A DNA stretch of 64,000 bases from Blattabacterium cuenoti (GTDB taxonomy: Bacteria; Bacteroidota; Bacteroidia; Flavobacteriales; Blattabacteriaceae), in the NCBI RefSeq assembly GCF_014251575.1, contig NZ_CP059191.1, positions 248,001 to 312,000 on the forward strand. The letters run 5' to 3'. A model generated the notes under the pieces. That model was not told where the DNA came from. It worked only from the letters and a program-made list of their open reading frames with translations, and did not search any database. The first letter of the stretch is position 1; each line of letters begins with the position of its first letter. Of the stretch, positions 27,337 to 35,875 are shown piece after piece. A program made the translations under genes and the position numbers.

Positions 27337-28746
27337 ATGGAATTCCCTAATATTCCCAAAGGGACCAGGGATTTTTCATCAATTGAGATGAGTAAACGAA
27401 ATTATTTAATTCAAGTTATTAGAGAAAAATTTGAACTTTTTGGTTTTTATCCGATAGAAACCCCTTCTTTTGAAAATATTTCTACTCTTGTTGGTAAATA
27501 TGGAGAAGAAGGAGATTATTTAATGTTTAAATTACTTCATTCAGGCAATGTTTTAAAAAAAAGAATTTCAGATTTTTTCAGAAAAATCAATAGTAAGGAA
27601 AAAACGGTTGATGTTGCAAAATTTTTGAATGAACATTTATCTAATAAAGCTCTTCGATATGATTTAACGGTTCCTTTTGTACGTTATGTGGTAATGCATA
27701 AAAATGAAATCGTTTTTCCTTTTAAAAGATATCAAATTCAACCTGTATGGCGTGCTGATAAACCTCAAAAAGGAAGATTTAGAGAGTTTTATCAATGTGA
27801 TGCAGACATCGTTTCATCTTATGGGTCTTTATGGGAAGAAATAGAATTAATTCAACTTTGTGACGAAATTTTTACAAAATTGAATTTTCCTATCATCATC
27901 TATATTAATCATAGAGATATATTAGGAGGATTAGTTGAAATTTCTGGTATAAAAAATAATTTATGGAAAGATTTTACTACATCTTTAGATAAATGGAATA
28001 AAATTGGACGAGATTTAGTCAAAAAAGAAATGCTTCGTAAAGGAATATCATCTCAATCATTTGAGAAAATAGCATTTTTTTTTGATATGAAAGAAAATTT
28101 TTCTAAAAAAGAAAAACATTTGACTGTAGCCTTTCAATATTCTAAAAAAGGAAAAAAGGGGATCAAAGATTTGAGTTTTATTTATAAAAATATAAGGAGG
28201 ATTTCTTTACAAAACACAAAATTGGAATGGAATATTTCTTTAGCTAGGGGAATGAATTATTATACAGGTACAATATTGGAAATTGTTCCATTCCATAATA
28301 ATGGTTATTCAAATTTAATTTCTATTGGTGGAGGAGGTAGGTATGATCAATTAGCTAATTTATTTGGAATGAAAAATGTTTCTGGAGTAGGAGTTTCTTT
28401 AGGTTTAGATAGAATTTATTTAGCTATGGAAAAAAAAAATTTGTTCCAAACTATTTCTAATTATCCTTCAAAAGTTTTGTTTATTAATTTTGGAGATGAA
28501 GAGGTTTTGTATGCATATAAAATGATAAATTTTTTGAGAAAAAAAGGAATTTCCACTCAATTATATCCTCATACGGTTAAAATAGGAAAACAATTTAGAT
28601 ATGCTAATGATAATAATATTCCATTTACTATTAGTATAGGAAAAAATGAAATTAAAAGAAATAAAATAAGAGTAAAAAATCTTAAAGAAAGGACAGAAAA
28701 AGAATACGATAATATAAATGATATTGTGAATCAATTAATTCAATAA
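27337..28746 (+). CDS. hisS: histidyl-tRNA synthetase
   Basis: Class II aminoacyl-tRNA synthetase charging tRNA-His, whose gene is also in this window. I chose ATG at 27337 (MEFPNIPKGTRDFSS), the usual start; a TTG two codons earlier is also open. Motif 2 is FRYQIQPVWRADKPQKGRFREF-like (KRYQIQPVWRADKPQKG), the His loop is LARGMNYYTGTILE, and motif 3 includes GVSLGLDRIYLAM. The C-terminal anticodon-binding domain is present. It follows ftsZ by 27 bp and is convergent with pnuC. Confidence 0.94.
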   Translation: MEFPNIPKGTRDFSSIEMSKRNYLIQVIREKFELFGFYPIETPSFENISTLVGKYGEEGDYLMFKLLHSGNVLKKRISDFFRKINSKEKTVDVAKFLNEHLSNKALRYDLTVPFVRYVVMHKNEIVFPFKRYQIQPVWRADKPQKGRFREFYQCDADIVSSYGSLWEEIELIQLCDEIFTKLNFPIIIYINHRDILGGLVEISGIKNNLWKDFTTSLDKWNKIGRDLVKKEMLRKGISSQSFEKIAFFFDMKENFSKKEKHLTVAFQYSKKGKKGIKDLSFIYKNIRRISLQNTKLEWNISLARGMNYYTGTILEIVPFHNNGYSNLISIGGGGRYDQLANLFGMKNVSGVGVSLGLDRIYLAMEKKNLFQTISNYPSKVLFINFGDEEVLYAYKMINFLRKKGISTQLYPHTVKIGKQFRYANDNNIPFTISIGKNEIKRNKIRVKNLKERTEKEYDNINDIVNQLIQ

Positions 28747-28749
28747 TCA

Positions 28750-29379
28750 TTATAAAATTTTATTGAGTGCTTTTTTCTTCCAAATAAAAAATCCTGCTAT
28801 AGCCAATAGGACAAGAATGATAAATAAAATTCCTGTCAATACAAAGCCTTTCAAAAAATAAAGAGGAACGGAAATAACGTTTCCAACCATCCAAAATATC
28901 CAGTTTTCTACTTTTTTCATAGCCATTTGATACATCCCAGAAAAATAAATACCTGTTGTCAATACATCCATCCAATCAAAATGGGATTGAAGTTTTCCAT
29001 GAAAATAATAAACCATCATGCTGAAAATACAAGTAGATAAAAATAAAATAGCCGTGTGTAAATAATCTTTTTGATTGCAAAAAGTGATAGGAATTTCTTT
29101 ATTTTTTTTATCCTTTTTATATAGCCATACATACCATCCATAAAAACTCATCACCGTGTAATACAGATTAATAATAAAATCACCATAAAGAGAAGTCACG
29201 AAAGTTAAATAACTATATATTATAGTACTTACTATTCCTATTGGATATCCCCATATACTATTATTTTGAGCAAAAAAAACACTAAATACTGTAAATGCTA
29301 CAGCTGTAAATTCTAAAATTATAGAAAAAATGTTCCTATTATAATAGGGGTAAAAAAGGATATCGATCCAATCATTCAT
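28750..29379 (-). CDS. pnuC: PnuC-family vitamin/nucleoside transporter
   Basis: A 209-residue membrane protein with about seven helices. Signatures are the SFYGWYVWLYKK segment (about 79-90) and NWIFWMVGNVISVPLYFLKG (about 159-178), both typical of PnuC facilitators, which take up nicotinamide riboside or thiamine driven by intracellular phosphorylation. The family label is firm but the substrate is not; I see no TPP-riboswitch-like element in the short upstream gap. In a symbiont it would import a host-derived cofactor precursor. It follows the phosphopantetheinyl transferase gene on the same strand with a 9 bp gap. Confidence 0.88.
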   Translation of the reverse strand: MNDWIDILFYPYYNRNIFSIILEFTAVAFTVFSVFFAQNNSIWGYPIGIVSTIIYSYLTFVTSLYGDFIINLYYTVMSFYGWYVWLYKKDKKNKEIPITFCNQKDYLHTAILFLSTCIFSMMVYYFHGKLQSHFDWMDVLTTGIYFSGMYQMAMKKVENWIFWMVGNVISVPLYFLKGFVLTGILFIILVLLAIAGFFIWKKKALNKIL

Positions 29380-29388
29380 TAGATTGAT

Positions 29389-30024
29389 TCATTTATCTAT
29401 AATATAAACTAGGTAATGTTCTTCTATTTTTCTATAAAAAGCAGAAAATTTCTTACTATAGGTCTTTTTTAGAATCCAGCATGATATGCAATAATCTTTT
29501 TTAAGACAAAAAGGAGAAACTTTATAATGATCTAAAAAACTATAAAAAATACCACCTTCTAGTTTATACAAACTTTCTTTAATTCCCCATATAATATGCA
29601 GATAATCTTCTTCATAATTTGGATTAATAAAAATAGATTCATCTTTTCTAAGAAATTTTTTTTTTATTTTAACTATTTTATTGTCTTTTCGTAATTTTTC
29701 TATGTCTATCCCTATCTGATAAGAACTTATAGCTATGGCAATTTTTTCAAAAGAATGACTTAAGGAAATATTTTTTCCTTCAGAAAAAAGAAAGGGTTTT
29801 CTTTTTTCATTATAAAAAATATTCATTTTCATGCCTATATATCTCAGTACATAACGGATTCCTAAAAATTCTCTTTTTCTTTTTTTTGATAAAGATAAAA
29901 AAAACATTTTTTCTTTATCGGAAAGAATTAGCTTTTCTAAAAACGTTGTTTCTAAAAAGTGTTCCCATCTAAAAACTATAATCTTTGTATGAAGATTATT
30001 AAATTTATAGGCACAAAAATTCAT
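29389..30024 (-). CDS. 4'-phosphopantetheinyl transferase superfamily protein
   Basis: Transfers the phosphopantetheine arm of CoA to carrier proteins such as ACP. The 211-residue Sfp-like protein contains the two diagnostic metal and CoA motifs: IGIDIEKLRK (about 104-113) and the downstream WGIKESLYKLEGG (about 146-158). KRKREFLGIRYVLRYIG near the N-terminus also fits. In this organism it is likely the holo-ACP synthase for fatty acid synthesis (fabI is in the window). It is first in a two-gene minus-strand unit with pnuC. Confidence 0.85.
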   Translation of the reverse strand: MNFCAYKFNNLHTKIIVFRWEHFLETTFLEKLILSDKEKMFFLSLSKKRKREFLGIRYVLRYIGMKMNIFYNEKRKPFLFSEGKNISLSHSFEKIAIAISSYQIGIDIEKLRKDNKIVKIKKKFLRKDESIFINPNYEEDYLHIIWGIKESLYKLEGGIFYSFLDHYKVSPFCLKKDYCISCWILKKTYSKKFSAFYRKIEEHYLVYIIDK

Positions 30025-30085
30025 TTAGTATTTTTTTTTAAATCTAGCCATTTTTTTTTGTACTATTGTGAGTTAAAAAAAATAT

Positions 30086-31096
30086 ATGAAAGAAAGAATT
30101 GAAAAAGCATTAGAAAATGTTATTCTTCTTGATAAGAAAAATATTATTGAATCTGGTTTTGTAAAAAAAATAGATTTATTAAGTAATAAGATCATAATCT
30201 ATTTGAGTTTATCCAATCCAGCTATGCATTTCAAAAATAAATTAATAAAAGATATAACCGATTCGATCAAAAATCAAAATATATTAGATACAATATGCAT
30301 AAAAATAGAAATGAAATCAGATATCAAACCTGTAATCAAAAACATAATAGCTGTAGCTTCTGGAAAAGGAGGAGTTGGAAAATCTACAATATCAGCTAAT
30401 ATTGCTGTATCTTTAGTCAAAATGGGTTTTCATGTTGGATTATTAGACGCTGATATATATGGTCCTTCTATTCCATTAATGTTTAATATTGAAGAGGAAG
30501 ATATTAATACAAGGATACATAAAAATGGGATGATTAATCCTATTATTAGTTATGGAGTTAAAATTCTATCTATAGGTTTTTTTTCAAAATATGGACAGGC
30601 TATTGTTTGGAGAGGTCCGATGGTCACTAAAGTTTTGAGACAATTTATTCATGAAACTGATTGGGGGGAGTTAGACTTTTTAATTGTAGATTTACCACCA
30701 GGAACAGGGGATATCCATTTATCTCTTTTGCAAGAAATTTCATTAAAAGGAATTGTTATAGTTAGTACATCTCAAAAAGTAGCATTGTCGGATGTAAATA
30801 GGTCTGTAGGAATGTTTCGTATTCAATCTATTTCTGTTCCAATTCTTGGAATTATAGAAAATATGTCTTATGTTCTTACAAAAGAAAGCAAAGAAAAATG
30901 CTATTTTTTTGGAAAAAATGGAGTTAAGAATTTTTCCAAAAAAATGAATCTTTTTTTTCTTGGAGAAATTCCTATGTTACAAGAAATACGAGAATATTCA
31001 GACTTGGGAATTCCTGGAGTTTTAGAAAACGAGAATATTAAAAATATTTTTCTAAAAATTACGAAAAATATTATCAATCAATTGAGTATGAAATGA
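30086..31096 (+). CDS. apbC: Mrp/NBP35 family iron-sulfur cluster carrier ATPase
   Basis: P-loop ATPase thought to load [4Fe-4S] clusters onto apoproteins, 336 aa. An N-terminal MIP18/DUF59-like domain (about 1-85) precedes the deviant Walker A GKGGVGKSTISANIAVSL (about 93-110), the LLDADIYGPSIPLMF segment, and LPPGTGDIHLSL. The C-terminal CxxC typical of E. coli ApbC is not present; the corresponding stretch after NMSY reads VLTKESKEKCYFFGKNG, as I recall for other Bacteroidota Mrp proteins. Cluster clients in this window include the radical SAM enzyme MtaB. Confidence 0.9.
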   Translation: MKERIEKALENVILLDKKNIIESGFVKKIDLLSNKIIIYLSLSNPAMHFKNKLIKDITDSIKNQNILDTICIKIEMKSDIKPVIKNIIAVASGKGGVGKSTISANIAVSLVKMGFHVGLLDADIYGPSIPLMFNIEEEDINTRIHKNGMINPIISYGVKILSIGFFSKYGQAIVWRGPMVTKVLRQFIHETDWGELDFLIVDLPPGTGDIHLSLLQEISLKGIVIVSTSQKVALSDVNRSVGMFRIQSISVPILGIIENMSYVLTKESKEKCYFFGKNGVKNFSKKMNLFFLGEIPMLQEIREYSDLGIPGVLENENIKNIFLKITKNIINQLSMK

Positions 31097-31100
31097 ATTA

Positions 31101-31892
31101 TCAACAAAGTTTTATAAATTCTTTTATTATTAATATTAGAATAGATATAGATTTTTCCGTTTCTTGAAAAAATGTATTCCTATAATCTGCATTATTCTGA
31201 ATTTTAGGTCCATATACCCCCATCACAATAATAGATATGGCGAATACTCGTAAATTCATACATCTAGCAGTGATCACATCTGTAACTATATTCATTCCAA
31301 CACTATCTCCACCCATAGATCGTATCATAGAATGTTCTGCATAGGTTTTATAATTAGAATAGGGAAAAGCTACATACACTCCTTTCTGGATAATTATGTT
31401 ATGATTCATGGCTATATTTTCTGCAATTTCTAGCATATTTTTATCATATATTTCTGTGATTTCAAAAAATCTATTTTTGATCAAATCCTTTATATTAGGA
31501 TTTTCTGGAAAAAAATTTATATGATCTTTAACCAACATAACATCTCCCATTTTGTAATTTGGATTTACCCCTCCAGAAATATTAATTAATATGAATTTAT
31601 CGATTCCTATATTTTTACACAAAACAATAGGAAAATAGTTTGTCCCATTTTCTTCAGAAAAAGGTTCTATTAAAAAAACTATATTCTTCCCTTCTATTTG
31701 ACCAAATAGAAATTTTCCATATAATTTTTTTTTCGAAAAAATGGGTATTTCTTCATAAGAAATGCATATAGGATTTTGGATTTCCTCTATCAGTTTATCA
31801 AACTGACTTCCTAATAATAAAATTCCAAAATCAGGTTTTTCTTTGATTTTGTTTTGTATGTATTGTTTTGATTTTTCTAAAATAATTGACAT
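31101..31892 (-). CDS. purine nucleoside phosphorylase homolog with altered active site
   Basis: A 263-residue protein with the trimeric PNP fold signature: INISGGVNP (103-111), GDVMLVKDHINFFPENP, GGDSVGMN (194-201) and FAISIIVMG. The gene is intact, but family-conserved functional motifs are replaced. The GSGLG loop is GSQFD (28-32). The R-x-H-x-YEG phosphate site is EPFSEENG with a short deletion (76-83). The GPxxET purine site is SNYKTY (179-184), with Lys182 where the base-binding Glu belongs. GMS is GMN (S to N). Classical phosphorolysis therefore looks doubtful. It is convergent with mrp and follows murB on the minus strand. Confidence 0.8.
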   Translation of the reverse strand: MSIILEKSKQYIQNKIKEKPDFGILLLGSQFDKLIEEIQNPICISYEEIPIFSKKKLYGKFLFGQIEGKNIVFLIEPFSEENGTNYFPIVLCKNIGIDKFILINISGGVNPNYKMGDVMLVKDHINFFPENPNIKDLIKNRFFEITEIYDKNMLEIAENIAMNHNIIIQKGVYVAFPYSNYKTYAEHSMIRSMGGDSVGMNIVTDVITARCMNLRVFAISIIVMGVYGPKIQNNADYRNTFFQETEKSISILILIIKEFIKLC

Positions 31893-31896
31893 AAAT

Positions 31897-32010
31897 TCAA
31901 GTTTTTATCAAATTATATGGAACGGAAAAAACCAGCATTCCTTGAAAAGTGGAAATGAAAATAAAAAAAAGGTAAAATTGTTTCATGTATTTTTTTATCA
32001 TTTGATTCAT
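31897..32010 (-). CDS. small ORF with signal-peptide-like N-terminus, possible gene remnant
   Basis: A 37-codon frame on the minus strand, from ATG at 32010 to TGA at 31897, in the 125 bp gap between murB and the PNP homolog. The product starts MNQMIKKYMKQFYLFFIFI, continues with STFQGMLVFS and ends PYNLIKT. Basic residues followed by about 16 hydrophobic residues resemble a Bacteroidota secretion signal. I recognise no homolog. It ends 4 bp before the PNP homolog start. It could be a tiny membrane peptide, the fossil N-terminus of a lost exported protein, or chance. Confidence 0.25.
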   Translation of the reverse strand: MNQMIKKYMKQFYLFFIFISTFQGMLVFSVPYNLIKT

Positions 32011-32017
32011 TTTTTAC

Positions 32018-33043
32018 TTATCGTATAATATTTACTTCTCTTGATAAAGGAATACTAAATTTTTTTTTTATGTCTTTCTTTATTTTTTCTGAAAAATAAT
32101 ATATATCCATTCCACTAGCCTTTCCATAGTTTACCAAAATTATAGGTTGTTTCTCATATACTCCTACATTTCCAATTTTTATTTCTTTCCATCCTGTGTT
32201 TTCAATTAATGAGCTAGCAGATAGTTTGATTTTATCATTAGAAATATCATAATAACCAATAATAGCGGGATATTTATATTTTAGTTTTTTAAAATCCAAA
32301 ATACTTACTATAGGATTCATAAAAAAACTACCAGCATTTCCAATTTTTTTTGGATTTGGAAGTTTACGATGTCTAATATTAAAAATTGCCTTACTTAAAT
32401 CGTGAATAGTAGGTTCTTTAATATTCATATTTTCTAATTCCTTTTGAATTTCCACATAGGATGTGTTCAATTTTTTATATTTTTTTCTTAAAAGAAAAAA
32501 AACAGATAAAATTATAAACTTATTTCTGCAATGAGGATGCTTGAAAAAAGAAGAACGGTATTGTAGTTGACATTCTTCACGTGTAAATTCTCTTATTTTT
32601 TGATGATCCGTTTCATATACTTGTACTTTGAGTAAAGTATCTTTGACTTCTGCTCCATATGCTCCAATATTTTGAATAGGTGCAGCCCCAACAGTACCAG
32701 GAATAAATGATAAATTTTCTAAACCGCTAAATCCTTTTTTTATGGTCCATTTGACAAATTCATTCCAATTTTCTCCAGCAAAAGCTTGAACAATGACTTT
32801 ATAATCATTTTCCTGGATCACCTTTTTTCCTTTTATTCCCATTTTCATGACTAATCCTGGATAATAATTTTTTAAAAAAAGAATATTACTTCCATTTCCC
32901 AAGAAAAGTTTTGGAATGGATGGATATATATCAAAAATTTTTTGAATTTCTTCTATACTTTTCACTTCTACAAAATAACGAGCATAAACATTTATTCCAA
33001 ATGTATTAAATTTTTTGAGAGAAAAATTTTTTTTAATTAACAT
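32018..33043 (-). CDS. murB: UDP-N-acetylenolpyruvoylglucosamine reductase MurB
   Basis: FAD-dependent NADPH enzyme reducing UDP-GlcNAc-enolpyruvate to UDP-MurNAc, upstream of MurC. Motifs: NTFGINVYARYFVEV near the N-terminus, LGNGSNILFL (about 47-56, FAD loop), GTVGAAPIQNIGAYGAE (about 115-131) and KIGNAGSFFMNPI (about 237-249) with the catalytic Ser. Length 341 corresponds to the type I (E. coli-like) form. It complements the dcw cluster, which lacks murA, murB and murF. Confidence 0.94.
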   Translation of the reverse strand: MLIKKNFSLKKFNTFGINVYARYFVEVKSIEEIQKIFDIYPSIPKLFLGNGSNILFLKNYYPGLVMKMGIKGKKVIQENDYKVIVQAFAGENWNEFVKWTIKKGFSGLENLSFIPGTVGAAPIQNIGAYGAEVKDTLLKVQVYETDHQKIREFTREECQLQYRSSFFKHPHCRNKFIILSVFFLLRKKYKKLNTSYVEIQKELENMNIKEPTIHDLSKAIFNIRHRKLPNPKKIGNAGSFFMNPIVSILDFKKLKYKYPAIIGYYDISNDKIKLSASSLIENTGWKEIKIGNVGVYEKQPIILVNYGKASGMDIYYFSEKIKKDIKKKFSIPLSREVNIIR

Positions 33044-33130
33044 GTGAAAAATATTTCATAAATACACAAATACAATTTTGTGCGTAAATTGATTAAATTT
33101 ATCCGTAAAAATATAAAATTGTTATTCTTT

Positions 33131-33400
33131 ATGAAAAGAGGAGGAAGTTTTTTTTGGGGAGTTATTCTAGGAACCATGGCTGGTTTAATAATGGGAATTC
33201 TGTTAGCTCCAAGAAAAGAGGAAAAAATAAAAAATATACTAGGAAAAAAAACAGAAGAATTAAGAGATAATTTGCAGGAAATTAGCAAAAAAATTGGTCA
33301 AAAAGTACATCGGATTAAATCCGATTTTGAAGCAAGGTGGAAAAAAAATAAAATAGAGAAAGAAAAAATGGATCAAGTAGAAGATGAATTGGGAACTTAA
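33131..33400 (+). CDS. YtxH domain-containing protein
   Basis: An 89-residue small membrane protein. I chose ATG at 33131 (MKRGGSFFWGVILGTMAGLI), which gives the classic YtxH start: a short basic tip, one glycine-rich helix (about 8-26) and APRKEEKIKNIL. A charged amphipathic helical tail follows. A longer frame from a GTG at 33080 looks unlikely. The function of YtxH proteins is poorly known, with envelope stress or gas-vesicle-like associations. It is followed 18 bp later by another small membrane gene. Confidence 0.78.
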   Translation: MKRGGSFFWGVILGTMAGLIMGILLAPRKEEKIKNILGKKTEELRDNLQEISKKIGQKVHRIKSDFEARWKKNKIEKEKMDQVEDELGT

Positions 33401-33418
33401 GAAGTTTTTTATTTTTTT

Positions 33419-33754
33419 ATGTTCATTTTTATTAGAAATTTTATCCATAAAAAATGGTGTATTTTAAAGAATGAAGTTGTTAGAATATTGATTTACATCA
33501 TGACAGAAATTTTTCTGAGTTTTTTTTTGTTAATATTTTGTATTATTATTTTTTTTTTAGGAAGTCTTTCTTTATGTTTTTTTCTTTCCTTTTATTTCGA
33601 AAATTATGTAATTGGATTTGGACTTCTAACTATTTTGTATTTTTTTCTTTTCCTTTTTATCTTTTTTTTCTGTAGAAATATTCCACGATTTTTTATCAAA
33701 AATTTATTAAGAAAATCTATTTTTAGAATTTTTGATAAAAATCAAAAAAATTAG
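33419..33754 (+). CDS. small membrane protein, holin-superfamily-III-like
   Basis: A 111-residue protein with two long hydrophobic segments (about 28-55 and 60-88) rich in Phe, Ile and Leu, between basic ends. In Flavobacteria a similar two-helix protein annotated as phage holin family or competence protein follows YtxH genes. I use that position and topology as the basis and am not certain of the family. There is no phage context here, so lysis is an unlikely role. Confidence 0.6.
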   Translation: MFIFIRNFIHKKWCILKNEVVRILIYIMTEIFLSFFLLIFCIIIFFLGSLSLCFFLSFYFENYVIGFGLLTILYFFLFLFIFFFCRNIPRFFIKNLLRKSIFRIFDKNQKN

Positions 33755-33765
33755 AATTCTTGTCT

Positions 33766-34533
33766 ATGAATAAATTAGAATTAGAAATTGTTTATGGAAT
33801 ACATCCATTGATAGAAGCTATTCGATCTAAAAAAACTATTAGTAAGCTTTTTTTTCAAAGAGGATTGAAAAAAGGATCAAATGCTTACAAAAAATTAATA
33901 AGTCTTTCTAAAAAAGAAAATATTCCAATTCAAACTGTTCCGAAACAAAAATTTTATCAATTCAAAAGTAAAAATCATCAAGGAGTTTTCGCTATTCTTT
34001 CTCCTATAGAAACTTATCAAATAGAAGATTTGCTTCCTATATTTTATGAAAAAGGGATAAACCCACTTTTGGTCATTTTAGATCGTATTACAGATGTACG
34101 AAATTTTGGATCTATAATACGTACTGCTGCATGCGCAGGAGCAGATGCTATTATTATTCCAAAAAAATATACAGCAATGATTGGATCTGATTCTATCAAA
34201 ACTTCTTCAGGTGCTTTATTTAAAGTTCCAATATGTCAAGAAAAAAATATAAAGAATACTATAGAGTTTTTAATGAACTATGGACTAAAAATTGTTTCCG
34301 CTACAGAAAAATCTAATATTTATTGGTACAATATTGATTTTTCAGGTCCAACAGCTTTAATACTAGGAAACGAAGAAAAAGGAATTTCTCCTAAATATTT
34401 AGAAATATCCTGCGAAAAAGCAAAAATTCCAACAATGAAAGGAATTTCTTCTTTAAATGTATCTGTGGCTTGTGGAGTTATTTTATATGAAGTTTTCCGA
34501 CAAAGAAAATTTCAGTCTAAAACTCACTTTTAA
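33766..34533 (+). CDS. rlmB: TrmH/RlmB-family 2'-O-ribose rRNA methyltransferase
   Basis: SPOUT-class SAM enzyme, probably methylating G2251 of 23S rRNA. The N-terminal L30e-like substrate domain (IVYGIHPLIEAI, LISLSKKENIPIQTVPKQKF) is followed by the knot motifs LDRITDVRNFGSIIRTAACAG (split about 108-128), LILGNEEKGISPKY and IPTMKGISSLNVSVACGVIL. I prefer ATG at 33766 over a TTG two codons upstream. Length 255 is normal. Its 3' end overlaps pheS by 17 bp on the opposite strand. Confidence 0.9.
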   Translation: MNKLELEIVYGIHPLIEAIRSKKTISKLFFQRGLKKGSNAYKKLISLSKKENIPIQTVPKQKFYQFKSKNHQGVFAILSPIETYQIEDLLPIFYEKGINPLLVILDRITDVRNFGSIIRTAACAGADAIIIPKKYTAMIGSDSIKTSSGALFKVPICQEKNIKNTIEFLMNYGLKIVSATEKSNIYWYNIDFSGPTALILGNEEKGISPKYLEISCEKAKIPTMKGISSLNVSVACGVILYEVFRQRKFQSKTHF

Positions 34534-35500
34534 ATTGTCTTAAAAAACGGATATCATTATCAAAATAAATTCTAATATCTTTCATATGATAAATCATTAA
34601 AGCTAAACGTTCTATACCTACTCCAAAAGCAAATCCGGAATAAATTTCTGGATCAATATCTACATTTTTCAAAACTTTGGGGTCTATCATTCCACAACCC
34701 ATAATTTCTAACCATTCACTATTACAATATATATCTACTTCAGCACTAGGTTCTGTAAATGGAAAATAAGAAGGACGAAACCGGATTTTTTCTTTTCCAA
34801 AAAGAGAAGTTATTAAATAATGAATCGTTTGTTTTAAATCGGAAAAGGAAACTTTTTTATCTATATAAAATCCTTCTGCTTGATGAAACATGAAATTTGA
34901 ACGTGATGAAATGGTTTCATTTCTATATACTTTTCCTACAGATAAAACACGAAAAGGCGGATGATGTTTTTTCATATATCGTATTTGTACAGATGAAGTA
35001 TGTGTACGTAACAAAATATCTGGATTTTTGCACAAAAAAAATGTATCTTGCATATCTCTAGATGGATGATCTATCGGAATATTTAAAGCAGTAAAGTTAT
35101 GCCAATCATCCTCTATTTCAGGTCCATCTACATAAATGAATCCAATTTTTAGAAAAATATCTATCATTCTATTTTTTATCATAGATAGGGGATGTATAGA
35201 TCCTATTTCTATAGACTTTCCAGGTATAGTAGGATCGTACTTGAGTATTTTTTCATTTTGAATGTTATTTTTGGATTGGTAGCGAAAAATTTTTTCTTGA
35301 ACTTCTTTTTTTAATTCATTAATAATTTTTCCATAAATTTTTCTTTTATGGATGGATATTTTTTTTAATTCTTTGAATAAGATTGTTATGATACCTCTTT
35401 TTTTTCCTAAAAATTGGATTCTAAATGTTTCTAAATCATCATATGTTTTAATATGAAAACATTTTATTTTTTCTTTGATTTGATCTATTTTTTGATCCAT
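34517..35500 (-). CDS. pheS: phenylalanyl-tRNA synthetase alpha subunit
   Basis: Class II synthetase catalytic subunit, 327 aa. An N-terminal coiled-coil region (about 1-80) precedes the catalytic core with HPLSMIKNRMIDIFLKIGF, LLRTHTSSVQIRYM, FMFHQAEGFYID, EPSAEVDIYC and the C-terminal FAFGVGIERLALMIYHMKDI. pheT is not in this window, so the two subunits are not encoded side by side. It follows a conserved small gene (35503-35865) with a 2 bp gap. Confidence 0.95.
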   Translation of the reverse strand: MDQKIDQIKEKIKCFHIKTYDDLETFRIQFLGKKRGIITILFKELKKISIHKRKIYGKIINELKKEVQEKIFRYQSKNNIQNEKILKYDPTIPGKSIEIGSIHPLSMIKNRMIDIFLKIGFIYVDGPEIEDDWHNFTALNIPIDHPSRDMQDTFFLCKNPDILLRTHTSSVQIRYMKKHHPPFRVLSVGKVYRNETISSRSNFMFHQAEGFYIDKKVSFSDLKQTIHYLITSLFGKEKIRFRPSYFPFTEPSAEVDIYCNSEWLEIMGCGMIDPKVLKNVDIDPEIYSGFAFGVGIERLALMIYHMKDIRIYFDNDIRFLRQFKSEF

Positions 35501-35502
35501 AT

Positions 35503-35865
35503 TTATTCAATAATATTTTCTTCACTCATATAACGAATGATAGCTTTTTGAATTAAAAACAATTGTTCTTCCTGATTAAAAGGAATTTTTGTTTTTAACA
35601 CATAATGAGGCCATCCTTCCTTATCTCTTCCAAGAAACGAATAATACCCAAAAGGTTCTAGTATTCTACATATTGCGATATGTAAAATATTGATTTTATC
35701 TTCCCTATTTAAAAATCTATTTTTACCTTTGCCCAGCTCTTGAATTCCTATTAAGTAAATAATTCCAATGATATCAATTTTTCCTTCTATAGAAAAATGA
35801 TTTCGTATGTATAACATTACTTTATTCCAATTTATATGAAATTTTTGCATAAATTTTTTTTTCAT
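35503..35865 (-). CDS. conserved Bacteroidota hypothetical protein
   Basis: A 120-residue soluble, basic protein. I recognise the pattern (IYLIGIQELGKGKNRFLNRE, then INILHIAICRILEPFGYY and GWPHYVLKTKIP) as resembling a hypothetical protein common in Bacteroidota, but no function is known to me. No membrane segments or catalytic motif are evident. Being 2 bp from pheS on the same strand, it is probably co-transcribed with it, hinting at a translation-linked or housekeeping role; this is inference. Its start lies 10 bp from the divergent cvpA-like gene. Confidence 0.7.
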   Translation of the reverse strand: MKKKFMQKFHINWNKVMLYIRNHFSIEGKIDIIGIIYLIGIQELGKGKNRFLNREDKINILHIAICRILEPFGYYSFLGRDKEGWPHYVLKTKIPFNQEEQLFLIQKAIIRYMSEENIIE

Positions 35866-35875
35866 TTTACTTGTT

